Positions 37,067-44,428 of a stretch of 64,000 nucleotides of DNA are shown here, one piece after another (the stretch's first letter is position 1; every line of letters begins with the position of its first letter). Source of the DNA: Mucilaginibacter sp. SMC90 (lineage in GTDB: Bacteria; Bacteroidota; Bacteroidia; Sphingobacteriales; Sphingobacteriaceae). The position numbers and the translations under genes were made by a program. The notes under the pieces are model-generated. The model saw nothing but the letters and a program-made list of their open reading frames with translations, was not told where the DNA came from and ran no database searches. The stretch covers positions 1,178,001-1,242,000 of the forward strand of contig NZ_CP094527.1 of NCBI RefSeq assembly GCF_022811725.1, in the 5' to 3' direction.

Positions 37067-37579
37067 TTACCTCAAGTAAACAGCATCCTCTTCACCATCT
37101 TGTTCATCAAGTACCACGTCAACATGCTCTTTAATAACAGTTGATAGGGCGACACCGGCAAAGTCAGTTGTGATAGGGAAACTTTTATGGTTACGGTCCA
37201 CCAATACCGCGGTACGGAGTTTTTTAAGCGGAACATCTAAAAATACACCAAAGCCATAGGCAAGTGTTTTGCCGCTGTTCAATACGTCATCAACCAGTAT
37301 CACAACTTTGTTGCTGCATTCTTCAACCTCAAAATCAATCTTGGCGCTCAGGCTGCTGCTTTGTTTTTCAAGTTCGATGGTAAGCAGGCGACTTTTAAAA
37401 GGGGAAATGCCGTCAAGTATGGTTTTCAGACGTTCGGCAATGTGATTGCCGCGCGGCAGGATACCGGCTATTAATATTTCTTCCTCGTCAAAATTATCCT
37501 CCAGTATCTGGTAGGCCATCCTGTCGAGCTTTTGCTGGATCTGTTGCTTGTTTAATATGAGAAGCTTTTTTTCAGACAT
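37067..37579 (-). CDS. PyrR-like phosphoribosyltransferase family protein
   Basis: 170 residues with a type I PRTase fold. The PRPP-binding motif VVILVDDVLNSGKTLAYG lies near 90-107, preceded by GILPRGNHIAERL and followed by AVLVDRNHKSFPITTDFAG. These features resemble PyrR/uracil-phosphoribosyltransferase-like proteins. Whether it is an enzyme or an RNA-binding regulator of pyrimidine genes cannot be decided here, as no pyrimidine gene is adjacent. It follows 84 bp downstream of the conserved unknown gene on the same strand. Confidence 0.87.
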   Translation of the reverse strand: MSEKKLLILNKQQIQQKLDRMAYQILEDNFDEEEILIAGILPRGNHIAERLKTILDGISPFKSRLLTIELEKQSSSLSAKIDFEVEECSNKVVILVDDVLNSGKTLAYGFGVFLDVPLKKLRTAVLVDRNHKSFPITTDFAGVALSTVIKEHVDVVLDEQDGEEDAVYLR

Positions 37580-37663
37580 GTTGTGTTCTAATGTTGGCTA
37601 AACTGTGGTAAATATACAAGTAACGTTCATACAAGCAACCCTGCAGTTTTTAACTTTCAATAA

Positions 37664-38059
37664 TTATTTCACGTACGGAAAGTACACAAAGTTTGCACCT
37701 TCGGGCACTACAACAAATACACACATATATTCGTACGGATCTTTGTAACTTTTGATAAAACGTTCCTTTAATACAGGTTTTATAACGTCACGTTCCACAA
37801 ATTCTTCCAGCGTAGAAGCATGGATGCTCCATTCGGAGTTTAGATCATGCCGGTCAAGTATCAGCTCACCAATACTTAACTCATGCTGGTGGGCAATAAA
37901 AATAGGGTAAGAGGAAAGACCTTCGTTCATGATCTCCTCAGATACTTCTTTAATTGATTCGTTAAAATATTTCAAATCGCGCTCCAAACTTATCAGCGGA
38001 CTATCAGCCGCCGGTTTATTGCGTTCATTTCCTTCGTTAAGCAGTTCTTCAGGGTTCAT
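37664..38059 (-). CDS. conserved hypothetical protein
   Basis: 131 residues, not assigned to a known domain. The first 20 residues are polar. Then comes a helical segment (SLERDLKYFNESIKEVSEEI) and an alpha/beta part with YPIFIAHQHELSIGELIL, EWSIHASTLEEFVERDVI and YEYMCVFVVVPEGANFVYFPY. There is no signal peptide or membrane helix, so it is probably cytoplasmic. It may be co-transcribed with the phosphoribosyltransferase downstream. Composition is like its neighbours. Confidence 0.72.
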   Translation of the reverse strand: MNPEELLNEGNERNKPAADSPLISLERDLKYFNESIKEVSEEIMNEGLSSYPIFIAHQHELSIGELILDRHDLNSEWSIHASTLEEFVERDVIKPVLKERFIKSYKDPYEYMCVFVVVPEGANFVYFPYVK

Positions 38060-38060
38060 G

Positions 38061-38184
38061 ACCGTTGATTTTTTTGATTACGATGATTTCGTTGATTTTT
38101 TTGTTTTGTGATTACACCGATTCTTGGATGATTACACCGATTTTGACCGTTGATGTTTTTTGATTATGTTGATTTCGCTGATGA
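38061..38184. repeat. GATTACACCGATT word cluster
   Basis: The 192-bp gap after rlmD (minus strand) contains two exact GATTACACCGATT words. It also holds several near copies such as GATTACGATGATTTCGTTGATT and GATTATGTTGATTTCGCTGAT, then ATGAACTATTAACCATGAACC-like and CTAACCTCTTATCTCC-like words up to about 38262. No gene is visible in it. Confidence 0.55.
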
Positions 38185-38251
38185 GGCTTCGGCTATGAAC
38201 TATTAACCATGAACCATAAGCCAAACACAACTAACCTCTTATCTCCAACCT

Positions 38252-39658
38252 CTAATCTCTCAAAACAAGTAACACCACATTCTCCACGTGTTGTGTATGC
38301 GGGAACATATCCACCGGCTGGGTCTTTACGGTATCGTATTTCTCTTTTAATACCAGCAGATCGCGGGCCTGGGTGGCGGCGTTGCAGCTTACATAAACAA
38401 TTTTAGGTGCTTCAATTTCCATAAGGCGGGCCACAACATCCGGGTGCATGCCTGCACGCGGCGGATCTGTTATGATCACATCCGGTTTGCCGTGTTCGGC
38501 CACAAAATCGGCTACCAGTACGTCCTTCATGTCGCCGGCGTAAAACTTGGTGTTGGTGATATTATTGATGGCAGAGTTTACTTTGGCATCTTCAATGGCT
38601 GTTGGTACATACTCCACGCCAACTACTTGACGCACATGCCCGGCCACAAAGTTGGCAATGGTGCCTGCACCGGTATAAAGGTCATATACCAGTTCATCGC
38701 CATTAAAGCCGGCAAAATCACGGGTTATTTCATACAGGCGCAAAGCCTGGATTGAGTTGGTTTGATAAAATGATTTTGGCCCGATGCGGAATTTAATACC
38801 GTTCATTTCTTCGTGGATATATTCCGGCCCTTTAAAGGCAACAACATCCTGGTCAAATATGGTATCGTTCTTTTTCTGGTTTTCAATATAGAGCAATGAG
38901 GTGATCTCCGGGAAACGGGCATCAACATGGCTCATCAGTTTATTGATCTCGTCTTGCTCAGCATAAGCAAAAACCACGATCACCATGATCTCGCCGGTTG
39001 ATGAGGTGCGCACGATCAAATTGCGGAGCATGCCGCTGTGGTTACGCAGATCGTAATAAGTATAGCCCTGCTGTATGGTAAAATCACGGATCTCGTTACG
39101 TAGACTGTTGGATGGTTCCGCCTGCAGGTAGCAATGGTTTACATCCAATATCTTGTCAAAGCGGCCGGGTATGTGAAAACCCAGGGCATTCATGTTCAGG
39201 GTACCATCTTCCTTGTTTTCACCGTCGTAAAGCCAGCGTTTGTTGGAGAAAGTGAACTCAAGCTTATTGCGGTAATACCTGTCGGCTGGAGAAGGTACAA
39301 TAGGCATAATACCGTCAACATTGATCTTAGCCAAACGGCTTAATGCATCAACAACCGATTTTTGTTTGAATTTGAGCTGGGCTTCGTAGGTCATATGCTG
39401 CCACTTACAACCCCCGCAGGTGCCGAAGTGCTCGCAAAATGCCTCAGTACGGTATTCTGAAGCTTGTTTTAATTCGGTGATCTTACCCTCGCCGAAGTTT
39501 TTTTTACTCCGGTACACTTGTACATCGGCAATATCGCCGGGTACGGCCTTATCTACAAAAAGAACAAAATCATCAGCCTTGCCTACGCCTTTGCCCTCTT
39601 CGGCAATGTCAATGATCTGTACGTTCTCAAAAAACTTTGGTTTGTTAGCTTTACTCAT
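38252..39658 (-). CDS. rlmD: 23S rRNA (uracil-5-)-methyltransferase RlmD/TrmA-type
   Basis: 468-residue SAM-dependent RNA uracil C5 methyltransferase. An N-terminal TRAM-like domain (IIDIAEEGKGVGKADD) precedes iron-sulfur cysteines at 75, 81 and 84 (CEHFGTCGGCKWQ) plus a later cysteine in DVNHCYLQ. The SAM fold is seen in YDLYTGAGTIANF, the catalytic area includes DPPRAGMHP, and the nucleophile cysteine is in VSCNAATQARDL. The cluster pattern favours RlmD over TrmA, but RlmC-like specificity is not excluded. The 36-residue ORF at 39764-39874 lies upstream on the same strand. Confidence 0.92.
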   Translation of the reverse strand: MSKANKPKFFENVQIIDIAEEGKGVGKADDFVLFVDKAVPGDIADVQVYRSKKNFGEGKITELKQASEYRTEAFCEHFGTCGGCKWQHMTYEAQLKFKQKSVVDALSRLAKINVDGIMPIVPSPADRYYRNKLEFTFSNKRWLYDGENKEDGTLNMNALGFHIPGRFDKILDVNHCYLQAEPSNSLRNEIRDFTIQQGYTYYDLRNHSGMLRNLIVRTSSTGEIMVIVVFAYAEQDEINKLMSHVDARFPEITSLLYIENQKKNDTIFDQDVVAFKGPEYIHEEMNGIKFRIGPKSFYQTNSIQALRLYEITRDFAGFNGDELVYDLYTGAGTIANFVAGHVRQVVGVEYVPTAIEDAKVNSAINNITNTKFYAGDMKDVLVADFVAEHGKPDVIITDPPRAGMHPDVVARLMEIEAPKIVYVSCNAATQARDLLVLKEKYDTVKTQPVDMFPHTQHVENVVLLVLRD

Positions 39659-39763
39659 CAGGCTGCAAAGTTAACCGTATTTATTTAATCCTGAAAATGG
39701 GAGGGAAGAAGCAAAAGAAAGCCGTTCGCCTTTTAAAGGCGTTACGATATTTAAACAGGATTT

Positions 39764-39874
39764 TTAAACAAATAAGCTTAGCAGATATTTAACCATGTCA
39801 GTGGTGTCGATATCTTCTTCTATCTCAAATTGCTCATCAATCAGGTCGGAAAAGTCTGTTAGTTCGCGGCTCAT
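39764..39874 (-). CDS. possible acidic small protein (36 residues)
   Basis: Short frame from ATG at 39874 to TAA at 39764. It begins MSRELTDFSDLIDEQFEIEE and continues with DIDTTDMVKYLLSLFV. It is strongly acidic with an amphipathic end. It sits in a 335-bp gap and has a 13-bp inverted repeat immediately upstream that could be its operator. No family is recognised, and at this length chance is a real alternative. Confidence 0.4.
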   Translation of the reverse strand: MSRELTDFSDLIDEQFEIEEDIDTTDMVKYLLSLFV

Positions 39875-39880
39875 AAAATA

Positions 39881-39910
39881 AAAATTTACTATGCTAACAT
39901 AGTAAATTTT
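39881..39910. promoter_or_regulatory. 13-bp perfect inverted repeat, candidate operator
   Basis: AAAATTTACTATG (39881-39893) and CATAGTAAATTTT (39898-39910) are perfect inverted copies around CTAA. The repeat ends 6 bp upstream of the small ORF's start codon. It could be a regulator-binding site or an mRNA hairpin. Confidence 0.5.
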
Positions 39911-39946
39911 AAACTAAAAACCAAATCGGTATAAGGTATATTTATC

Positions 39947-39979
39947 AAGCGGCAAAGATTTCCGAAATCTTTGCCGCTT
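39947..39979 (-). terminator. hairpin after creD, probable terminator
   Basis: AAGCGGCAAAGATTT and AAATCTTTGCCGCTT form a perfect 15-bp stem with a 3-nt loop, 14 nt past the creD stop. The sequence after it is A/T-rich without a proper T-run. Confidence 0.65.
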
Positions 39980-39993
39980 AGCTTAGGTGATAA

Positions 39994-41328
39994 TTAATTT
40001 TTATCCCAGTTTATTTTGCGGGAGAAATACATTAACACCGCTATGATGATGAACAGGGCGATACTACCAACCATTAAGGCGAGGTCTTCCAGTTGAATGA
40101 TCACAAAGATGAATGCGTAAAACACCGATAAAATAAAGGCGAACAGTATAGCTGCCTTTCGGTTTTTCAATAGTGATGATATAAATACGGATATCAGCGC
40201 GATGGTTGATACAGATGCAATGAGGTAAGCCATATTGTAACCAACCTGCTCCGAAAACGATAGCAGCAATGTGTAGTAAATAACCATAGCCGCACCTATC
40301 AATATGTAATTGAACATATGTATCGGCTGTTTGCGGATAACTTCGGTTAAAAATAGAGAGATGAAAGTGAGCAGTATGATAAATATGGCATACTTGCTGG
40401 TACGCATGGTTTTCTGGTACTGATCAACCGGGAGGCGAAGTTTTACGCCGAACGGGTTTGACTCTAATTTGTTGTTCTGATTGCTTGGTTTTCCTACCCA
40501 TTGCTGTGGCAATTGCCTGTTGTAATTCAGGAGATGCCAACTGGCGCTGAAACCATTGCTGCCAACTTTGCGTTCGTCTGGCAGATGGCTACCCTCAAAA
40601 TTTGGGCTGCTCCAATTGCCATGTACCTGTACATCAGTAGATTTTCCGAGTTGCAAAAAGCTTAATTCCTCGCTTCCTTTTAGATCAAGGTCATACTCAA
40701 ACGGTATTTGGGTACTATTTGCGGTAGATAGATCAACTTTCGATTGCAGTCCGTCGCTAAATAGGGATTCGCCACCGAACGAGGGTTCGATATTTAGTGT
40801 TTGATTATTAGTTTTTAAAATAGGGTTGGTTTTTAGCCCTTTCAAATCACCTACGCCAAGCTCAAACCTTGCCGTGTTTAACAAAAGCTGACTCATGGCT
40901 ATCCCCATATTATTAGTATTAATAACACCGAAAGTGCCACGTACTTTCACATGGGTATTATAAACAGCAACGTCAAATATTCCCCTGTGTAGTATTTGCG
41001 TACTTAAATCTGCATTAATATGTAAGCTTTCGGGCAGGATGTAAAGATTTTCAATAACCTCTTTTGTAACGGTATCTGTAAATTTTACCTGTTTTTTATA
41101 GGGAATAACCAATACTGGACCTTTGATAACCTGGCTGGCAGACCAGTTATCGGAAACTTCTTTGATCACTTCATCCTGCCGGCCAGAGCGCTCAGTGATC
41201 AGGTTTTGAACGAGGGATGATGGAATAAGTAATAACAGCACCAATATGCCGATAAAGATCAATTTAAAAGTTGCTGATTCCTTGAGCCAGCCTAAAGTTG
41301 TTTGTTTGGGTGATTGTTCCTCTATCAT
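39994..41328 (-). CDS. creD: CreD-family inner membrane protein
   Basis: 444 residues with the CreD layout. It has one N-terminal helix (about 20-41, FKLIFIGILVLLLLIP), a large periplasmic domain (about 45-310) that includes KGPVLVIPYKK and the LHINADLSTQILHRGIFDVAVY segment, and four to five C-terminal helices from about residue 315. CreD belongs to the CreBC regulon in enterics and affects envelope integrity and colicin or beta-lactam tolerance. No two-component genes are adjacent here. Its upstream region carries two AAAGTACTTTG operator-like repeats. Confidence 0.92.
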   Translation of the reverse strand: MIEEQSPKQTTLGWLKESATFKLIFIGILVLLLLIPSSLVQNLITERSGRQDEVIKEVSDNWSASQVIKGPVLVIPYKKQVKFTDTVTKEVIENLYILPESLHINADLSTQILHRGIFDVAVYNTHVKVRGTFGVINTNNMGIAMSQLLLNTARFELGVGDLKGLKTNPILKTNNQTLNIEPSFGGESLFSDGLQSKVDLSTANSTQIPFEYDLDLKGSEELSFLQLGKSTDVQVHGNWSSPNFEGSHLPDERKVGSNGFSASWHLLNYNRQLPQQWVGKPSNQNNKLESNPFGVKLRLPVDQYQKTMRTSKYAIFIILLTFISLFLTEVIRKQPIHMFNYILIGAAMVIYYTLLLSFSEQVGYNMAYLIASVSTIALISVFISSLLKNRKAAILFAFILSVFYAFIFVIIQLEDLALMVGSIALFIIIAVLMYFSRKINWDKN

Positions 41329-41338
41329 GATTGTTTAG

Positions 41339-41430
41339 ATATAAAGTACTTTGTATTTCAAAGTTTGTGGATAAAAAGAAAGGCTTTTGTTTAAGCCCGT
41401 GACAAAGATAATATAAAGTACTTTGTATTT
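41339..41430. promoter_or_regulatory. twin AAAGTACTTTG sites upstream of creD
   Basis: ATATAAAGTACTTTGTATTT occurs identically at 41339-41358 and 41411-41430. Each contains the palindrome AAAGTACTTT and a second inverted pair (ACTTTG-TATTT-CAAAGT, exact in the first copy). The spacing of 72 bp is close to seven helical turns. Most likely operator sites for a regulator encoded elsewhere. Confidence 0.6.
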
Positions 41431-41508
41431 AAAAGTTAAATAAGTAAATTTTAACTCAGAATAGTTAGAAGCTGTTTGAAAGCCATTCAGATAACTATTA
41501 AATAAATT

Positions 41509-41633
41509 CATTGCCGCTGACTTCAGTCAACGGAGTAATGCTAAAGACAAGAGGTTTAGCCAAAATATCGCTTGGGTTTGGGCTAAAGCCCGGCAGTCCT
41601 TTCTTTTAACCGTTGACTTTAGTCAACGGCAAT
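41509..41633. repeat. REP/BIME-like palindromic element
   Basis: Within the 345-bp gap upstream of creD. The left end TTGCCGCTGACTTCAGTCAA and the right end CCGTTGACTTTAGTCAACGG (41610-41629) are each hairpins and are inverted relative to each other. Between them are GCTAAA...TTTAGC and GGGCTAAAGCCC hairpins. This resembles the bacterial REP elements mobilised by REP-associated transposases; no transposase gene is nearby. Confidence 0.6.
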
Positions 41634-41673
41634 AAGTATGTTTTTTCTTTGGACAGCTTTATTGAAGAGGGAT

Positions 41674-42255
41674 TTACACGGAAACCGCCGCCTTAACCAA
41701 ATAGGGCAGGATCTCTTTCTGAAAAGAAACAAAATTCTTGCGCACGTCCGAATCGCTTACCGAGGTAAAGGCAAAGCTGAAAACAATGCTCTTGCTGCAC
41801 TTGATCAGAAAGCGTAAACGCTGCTGGTAAGTTTCATGCTTGCGGATGCCCGGCAATTGGATAAACGATGCCATAAGCAGTTCTTCCAGCTCGTTGGAGA
41901 GGTTCTTTAAAAAATCCTGGGAATTGGTTGACTCGCGGATAAAATCCCAGCCGATAAACTCATTACAAATGGTGTAAGAGAGGCGGCAGGTTTTCATGAT
42001 GAGGTTATTTAGATAAGCCTCTTCATCAATATCATTAGAATTGACTTGCACCAAATCATCAACACTGACTTTAATATAGTCCATCAGTAAAATGTGCAAT
42101 ATCGCCTCTTTGCTGTCGAAATATTTATAGATGGTTGCCTTGGCTATTTTGGCCTTTTTGGCAATTTCATTAACGCTGGTTTTATGGTACCCGAATTTGC
42201 GGAAAAGTTCCTGTGCTGCCCGCTTAATACTATCTTTTATTTTATCGGCTTCCAT
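41674..42255 (-). CDS. TetR/AcrR-family transcriptional regulator
   Basis: 193 residues. N-terminal TetR helix-turn-helix (about 10-50): AAQELFRKFGYHKTSVNEIA, then KAKIAKATIYKYFDSKEAIL. The C-terminal ligand and dimer domain is unassigned. Its ATG shares one base with the stop of the upstream lipoprotein gene (TAATG), so it is probably translated by coupling in the pheS operon. Its target may be the operon itself or distant genes; a palindrome-rich stretch lies just downstream. Confidence 0.93.
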   Translation of the reverse strand: MEADKIKDSIKRAAQELFRKFGYHKTSVNEIAKKAKIAKATIYKYFDSKEAILHILLMDYIKVSVDDLVQVNSNDIDEEAYLNNLIMKTCRLSYTICNEFIGWDFIRESTNSQDFLKNLSNELEELLMASFIQLPGIRKHETYQQRLRFLIKCSKSIVFSFAFTSVSDSDVRKNFVSFQKEILPYLVKAAVSV

Positions 42256-42668
42256 TAATTAGTTACTTGGATTTCAAACTGGGTAACGGCTACCCTATAT
42301 GTTCTTAATGCTTTTGTTGCCGGAGCTTTAACCGGTGTGCCGTCTTCAAGGCTAAACTTTGAACCGCTGCAGGGATCGGTTACTGTAAAGCCTGTATTAT
42401 CAATTGTTACCGCACATTTTTTTTCGGGCTGATAGCTGCTGCACCTGTCATAAGCTGCATAGGTACCGTTTACCTTGCGGTAAATGATCAGCCCCGATAC
42501 GCCATAACCATTAATGGCAACCGCTCCGCCCGCCACATTAAGCGGCGATAATGCCGGCGTGCCCAGGGCTGCCTGAAAATTAACTGGTACACTTGGTACG
42601 TTATCAGTCGCTTTTCCGCATGAAAAGCAACTGATAACAGCCAGTAATACTATAGTGAGTTTCCTCAT
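42255..42668 (-). CDS. Rieske-like lipoprotein lacking ligand histidines
   Basis: 137 residues with a signal ending in SCFSC (lipid attachment at Cys14 or Cys17). The remainder resembles a small Rieske-type domain: YAAYDRCSSYQPEKKC, then VTDPCSGSKFSLEDGTPVKA and LRTYRVAV. In true Rieske proteins the cluster is held by C-x-H and C-x2-H. Here the cysteines are partly kept but the histidines are absent, so a [2Fe-2S] cluster is unlikely. It overlaps pheS by 4 nt (ATGA) upstream and the TetR gene by 1 nt downstream. Function unknown. Confidence 0.75.
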   Translation of the reverse strand: MRKLTIVLLAVISCFSCGKATDNVPSVPVNFQAALGTPALSPLNVAGGAVAINGYGVSGLIIYRKVNGTYAAYDRCSSYQPEKKCAVTIDNTGFTVTDPCSGSKFSLEDGTPVKAPATKALRTYRVAVTQFEIQVTN

Positions 42669-43699
42669 AATATTTCGGTTTGGAACTGTTTTAGGAAACG
42701 CACGTCGTTTTCTGAGAACAAGCGTAAATCGCGGATCACGTATTTAAGGTTGGCAATACGCTCCATACCCATGCCAAAAGCAAAGCCGGTATATTTTTTA
42801 CTGTCGATACCGCAGTTTTCTAAAACGTTAGGGTCAACCATGCCGCAACCTAAGATCTCTACCCAGCCGCTGTGCTTACACATATTACAGCCAGCACCGC
42901 CGCAAATGGTACATGAAATATCCATTTCGGCCGATGGCTCGGTGAACGGGAAGTATGAGGGGCGGAAACGCACCCTTGTGCCTTCACCATAAAGCTCCTG
43001 CACAAAGTGGTAAAGGGTTTGCTTCAGATCGGAAAACGAAACATTCTCATCTACATATAAACCCTCAACCTGGTGAAAGAAGCAATGTGCACGGGCCGAG
43101 ATAGCCTCGTTACGGTAAACCCTGCCCGGCATAATAGCGCGGAACGGTGGTTTACCAGCTTCCATCATCCGTACCTGTACCGATGAGGTGTGGGTACGCA
43201 GGGCAATATCATCTTTACCGTTATTCTTTTTAATGAAGAAGGTATCCTGCATATCACGGGCAGGGTGCTCATCCGGGAAGTTCAGGGCCGAGAAGTTATG
43301 CCAGTCGTCCTCAATTTCCGGGCCTTCAGCAACAACGAAACCTAAGCGTTTAAAGATGTCAATGATCTCGTTACGAACCAGTGATAACGGATGACGTGAG
43401 CCAACAATAAAGCCATCGCCGGGCAAAGTAAGGTCAAGATCATTGCCTTTACTTTGTGGGCCCGAACCAATGTTTTCTTTCAGTTCGTTATACTTAGCCT
43501 CGGCCAGTTGTTTAAACTCGTTAAGTACTTTACCGAAAGTGCGTTTTTCTTCCGGACTAACACTTTTAAACTGCTCAAACAGGTCTTTAATAATACCCTT
43601 GGTGCCTAAAAATTTAATCCGGAACGCTTCCAGTTCGTCGGCATTGGCTGGCGAAAAAGCATTGATCTCGGCGGTATATTGGTCTATCTGAGCTTGCAT
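42665..43699 (-). CDS. pheS: phenylalanine-tRNA ligase subunit alpha
   Basis: Charges tRNA-Phe together with PheT. 344 residues with the N-terminal coiled coil, then the class II core: RHPLSLVRNEIIDIFKRLGF (motif 1), FRAIMPGRVYRNEAISARAH (motif 2 region), PFTEPSAEMDI, and GFAFGMGMERIANLKY (motif 3). An unusual CTICGGAGCNMCKHSGW cysteine segment sits before the last part, also known in many PheS proteins. pheT is not adjacent. It overlaps the PIN toxin gene upstream by one base (TAATG). Confidence 0.97.
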   Translation of the reverse strand: MQAQIDQYTAEINAFSPANADELEAFRIKFLGTKGIIKDLFEQFKSVSPEEKRTFGKVLNEFKQLAEAKYNELKENIGSGPQSKGNDLDLTLPGDGFIVGSRHPLSLVRNEIIDIFKRLGFVVAEGPEIEDDWHNFSALNFPDEHPARDMQDTFFIKKNNGKDDIALRTHTSSVQVRMMEAGKPPFRAIMPGRVYRNEAISARAHCFFHQVEGLYVDENVSFSDLKQTLYHFVQELYGEGTRVRFRPSYFPFTEPSAEMDISCTICGGAGCNMCKHSGWVEILGCGMVDPNVLENCGIDSKKYTGFAFGMGMERIANLKYVIRDLRLFSENDVRFLKQFQTEIL

Positions 43700-44115
43700 T
43701 ATAATGTATTTAAAAATTGTTCGGCTGTTAAAACCGGTATTGTTGAATTTTTATAGTCTTTTATATTTCGGGTGATGATGGCATCACAATTATGTTTTTG
43801 GGCGATGTGAAATTGAATGGCATCTTCAAAATCGGTGATGTCACTTGAGATAGCCGTCTCTATTGCATCAAATTCAAAAGGCAAAACTTTTGCAGAGTTA
43901 AACAGATTCTTCAAATTTTCCTTGGCCTTCGATATTCCAATTTGTTTCCTCAACACGTAAACGATGTTCGCTATCACCAATGAAGAGGTTCGTAATTCAA
44001 TATTTCCTTTTATGCACTCAATTAACAGGATCTGAGTGTGAAAGAAAAAGGGTTCCCTTTTTAAAAACATGTCCAGTAAAACATCGCTATCCAGAAAGAG
44101 GCGGTTATAAGCCAT
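43699..44115 (-). CDS. PIN-domain toxin (VapC-type)
   Basis: 138-residue predicted ribonuclease. PIN acidic residues are visible in LFLDSDVLLDMFL (about 7-19), a middle SSLVIANIVYVLRK helix, DITDFEDAIQFHIAQ with a conserved acidic pair, and the end IITRNIKDYKNSTIPVLTAEQFL, where TRNxKDY is typical of this PIN subgroup. VapC toxins cut tRNA or rRNA in known cases. It overlaps the antitoxin gene by 11 nt upstream and pheS by 1 nt downstream, so translation of the toxin and of the essential synthetase appears linked. Confidence 0.88.
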   Translation of the reverse strand: MAYNRLFLDSDVLLDMFLKREPFFFHTQILLIECIKGNIELRTSSLVIANIVYVLRKQIGISKAKENLKNLFNSAKVLPFEFDAIETAISSDITDFEDAIQFHIAQKHNCDAIITRNIKDYKNSTIPVLTAEQFLNTL

Positions 44116-44386
44116 ATTTCTCTTTGAAATATTCGTGTTTCATATCATCGTAACTCATATCCGGATTAGGATCTTTCACTATACCTGTAAGTTGCGTTAT
44201 CCATTCAGGTATTTCCACATTTTTATACTTCTCTTTTATCGGATCGTCTTTTTTTTCTTGCTCTGCTATGCCATCAAGAAATTCCTGCACCAGTTTGGAT
44301 ACACTGGTGTGCTGCCGTTTTGCATACTCCTTAACAAGAGACAGCGAATCGGCCTTGACACTCAAAGTTAGTTTTGTACTTTCCAT
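44105..44386 (-). CDS. DUF6364-type antitoxin
   Basis: 93 residues. The N-terminal part MESTKLTLSVKADSLSLVKEY followed by SVSKLVQEFLDGI is a ribbon-helix-helix-like DNA-binding and dimer unit as in many VapB-type antitoxins. The acidic, flexible C-terminus (DMSYDDMKHEYFKEKYGL) would bind and inhibit the toxin. The order antitoxin then toxin with overlap is the normal one. A TATATTTG box 20 nt before the start may be an operon promoter that the antitoxin itself controls. Confidence 0.85.
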   Translation of the reverse strand: MESTKLTLSVKADSLSLVKEYAKRQHTSVSKLVQEFLDGIAEQEKKDDPIKEKYKNVEIPEWITQLTGIVKDPNPDMSYDDMKHEYFKEKYGL

Positions 44387-44405
44387 AAAAAAGCATTATC
44401 AAATG

Positions 44406-44413
44406 CAAATATA
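44406..44413 (-). promoter_or_regulatory. -7 box before the antitoxin-toxin-pheS run
   Basis: TATATTTG on the minus strand matches TAnnTTTG and lies in the 42-bp gap between kbl and the antitoxin gene. It could start the operon independently of kbl. Confidence 0.45.
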
Positions 44414-44428
44414 AAGAAACTATGCGTG

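Noticed and set aside
38061..38184. CRISPR-like array of GATTACACCGATT words
   Set aside because: The words are short, imperfect and irregularly spaced, there are no spacers of equal length and no cas genes are present.
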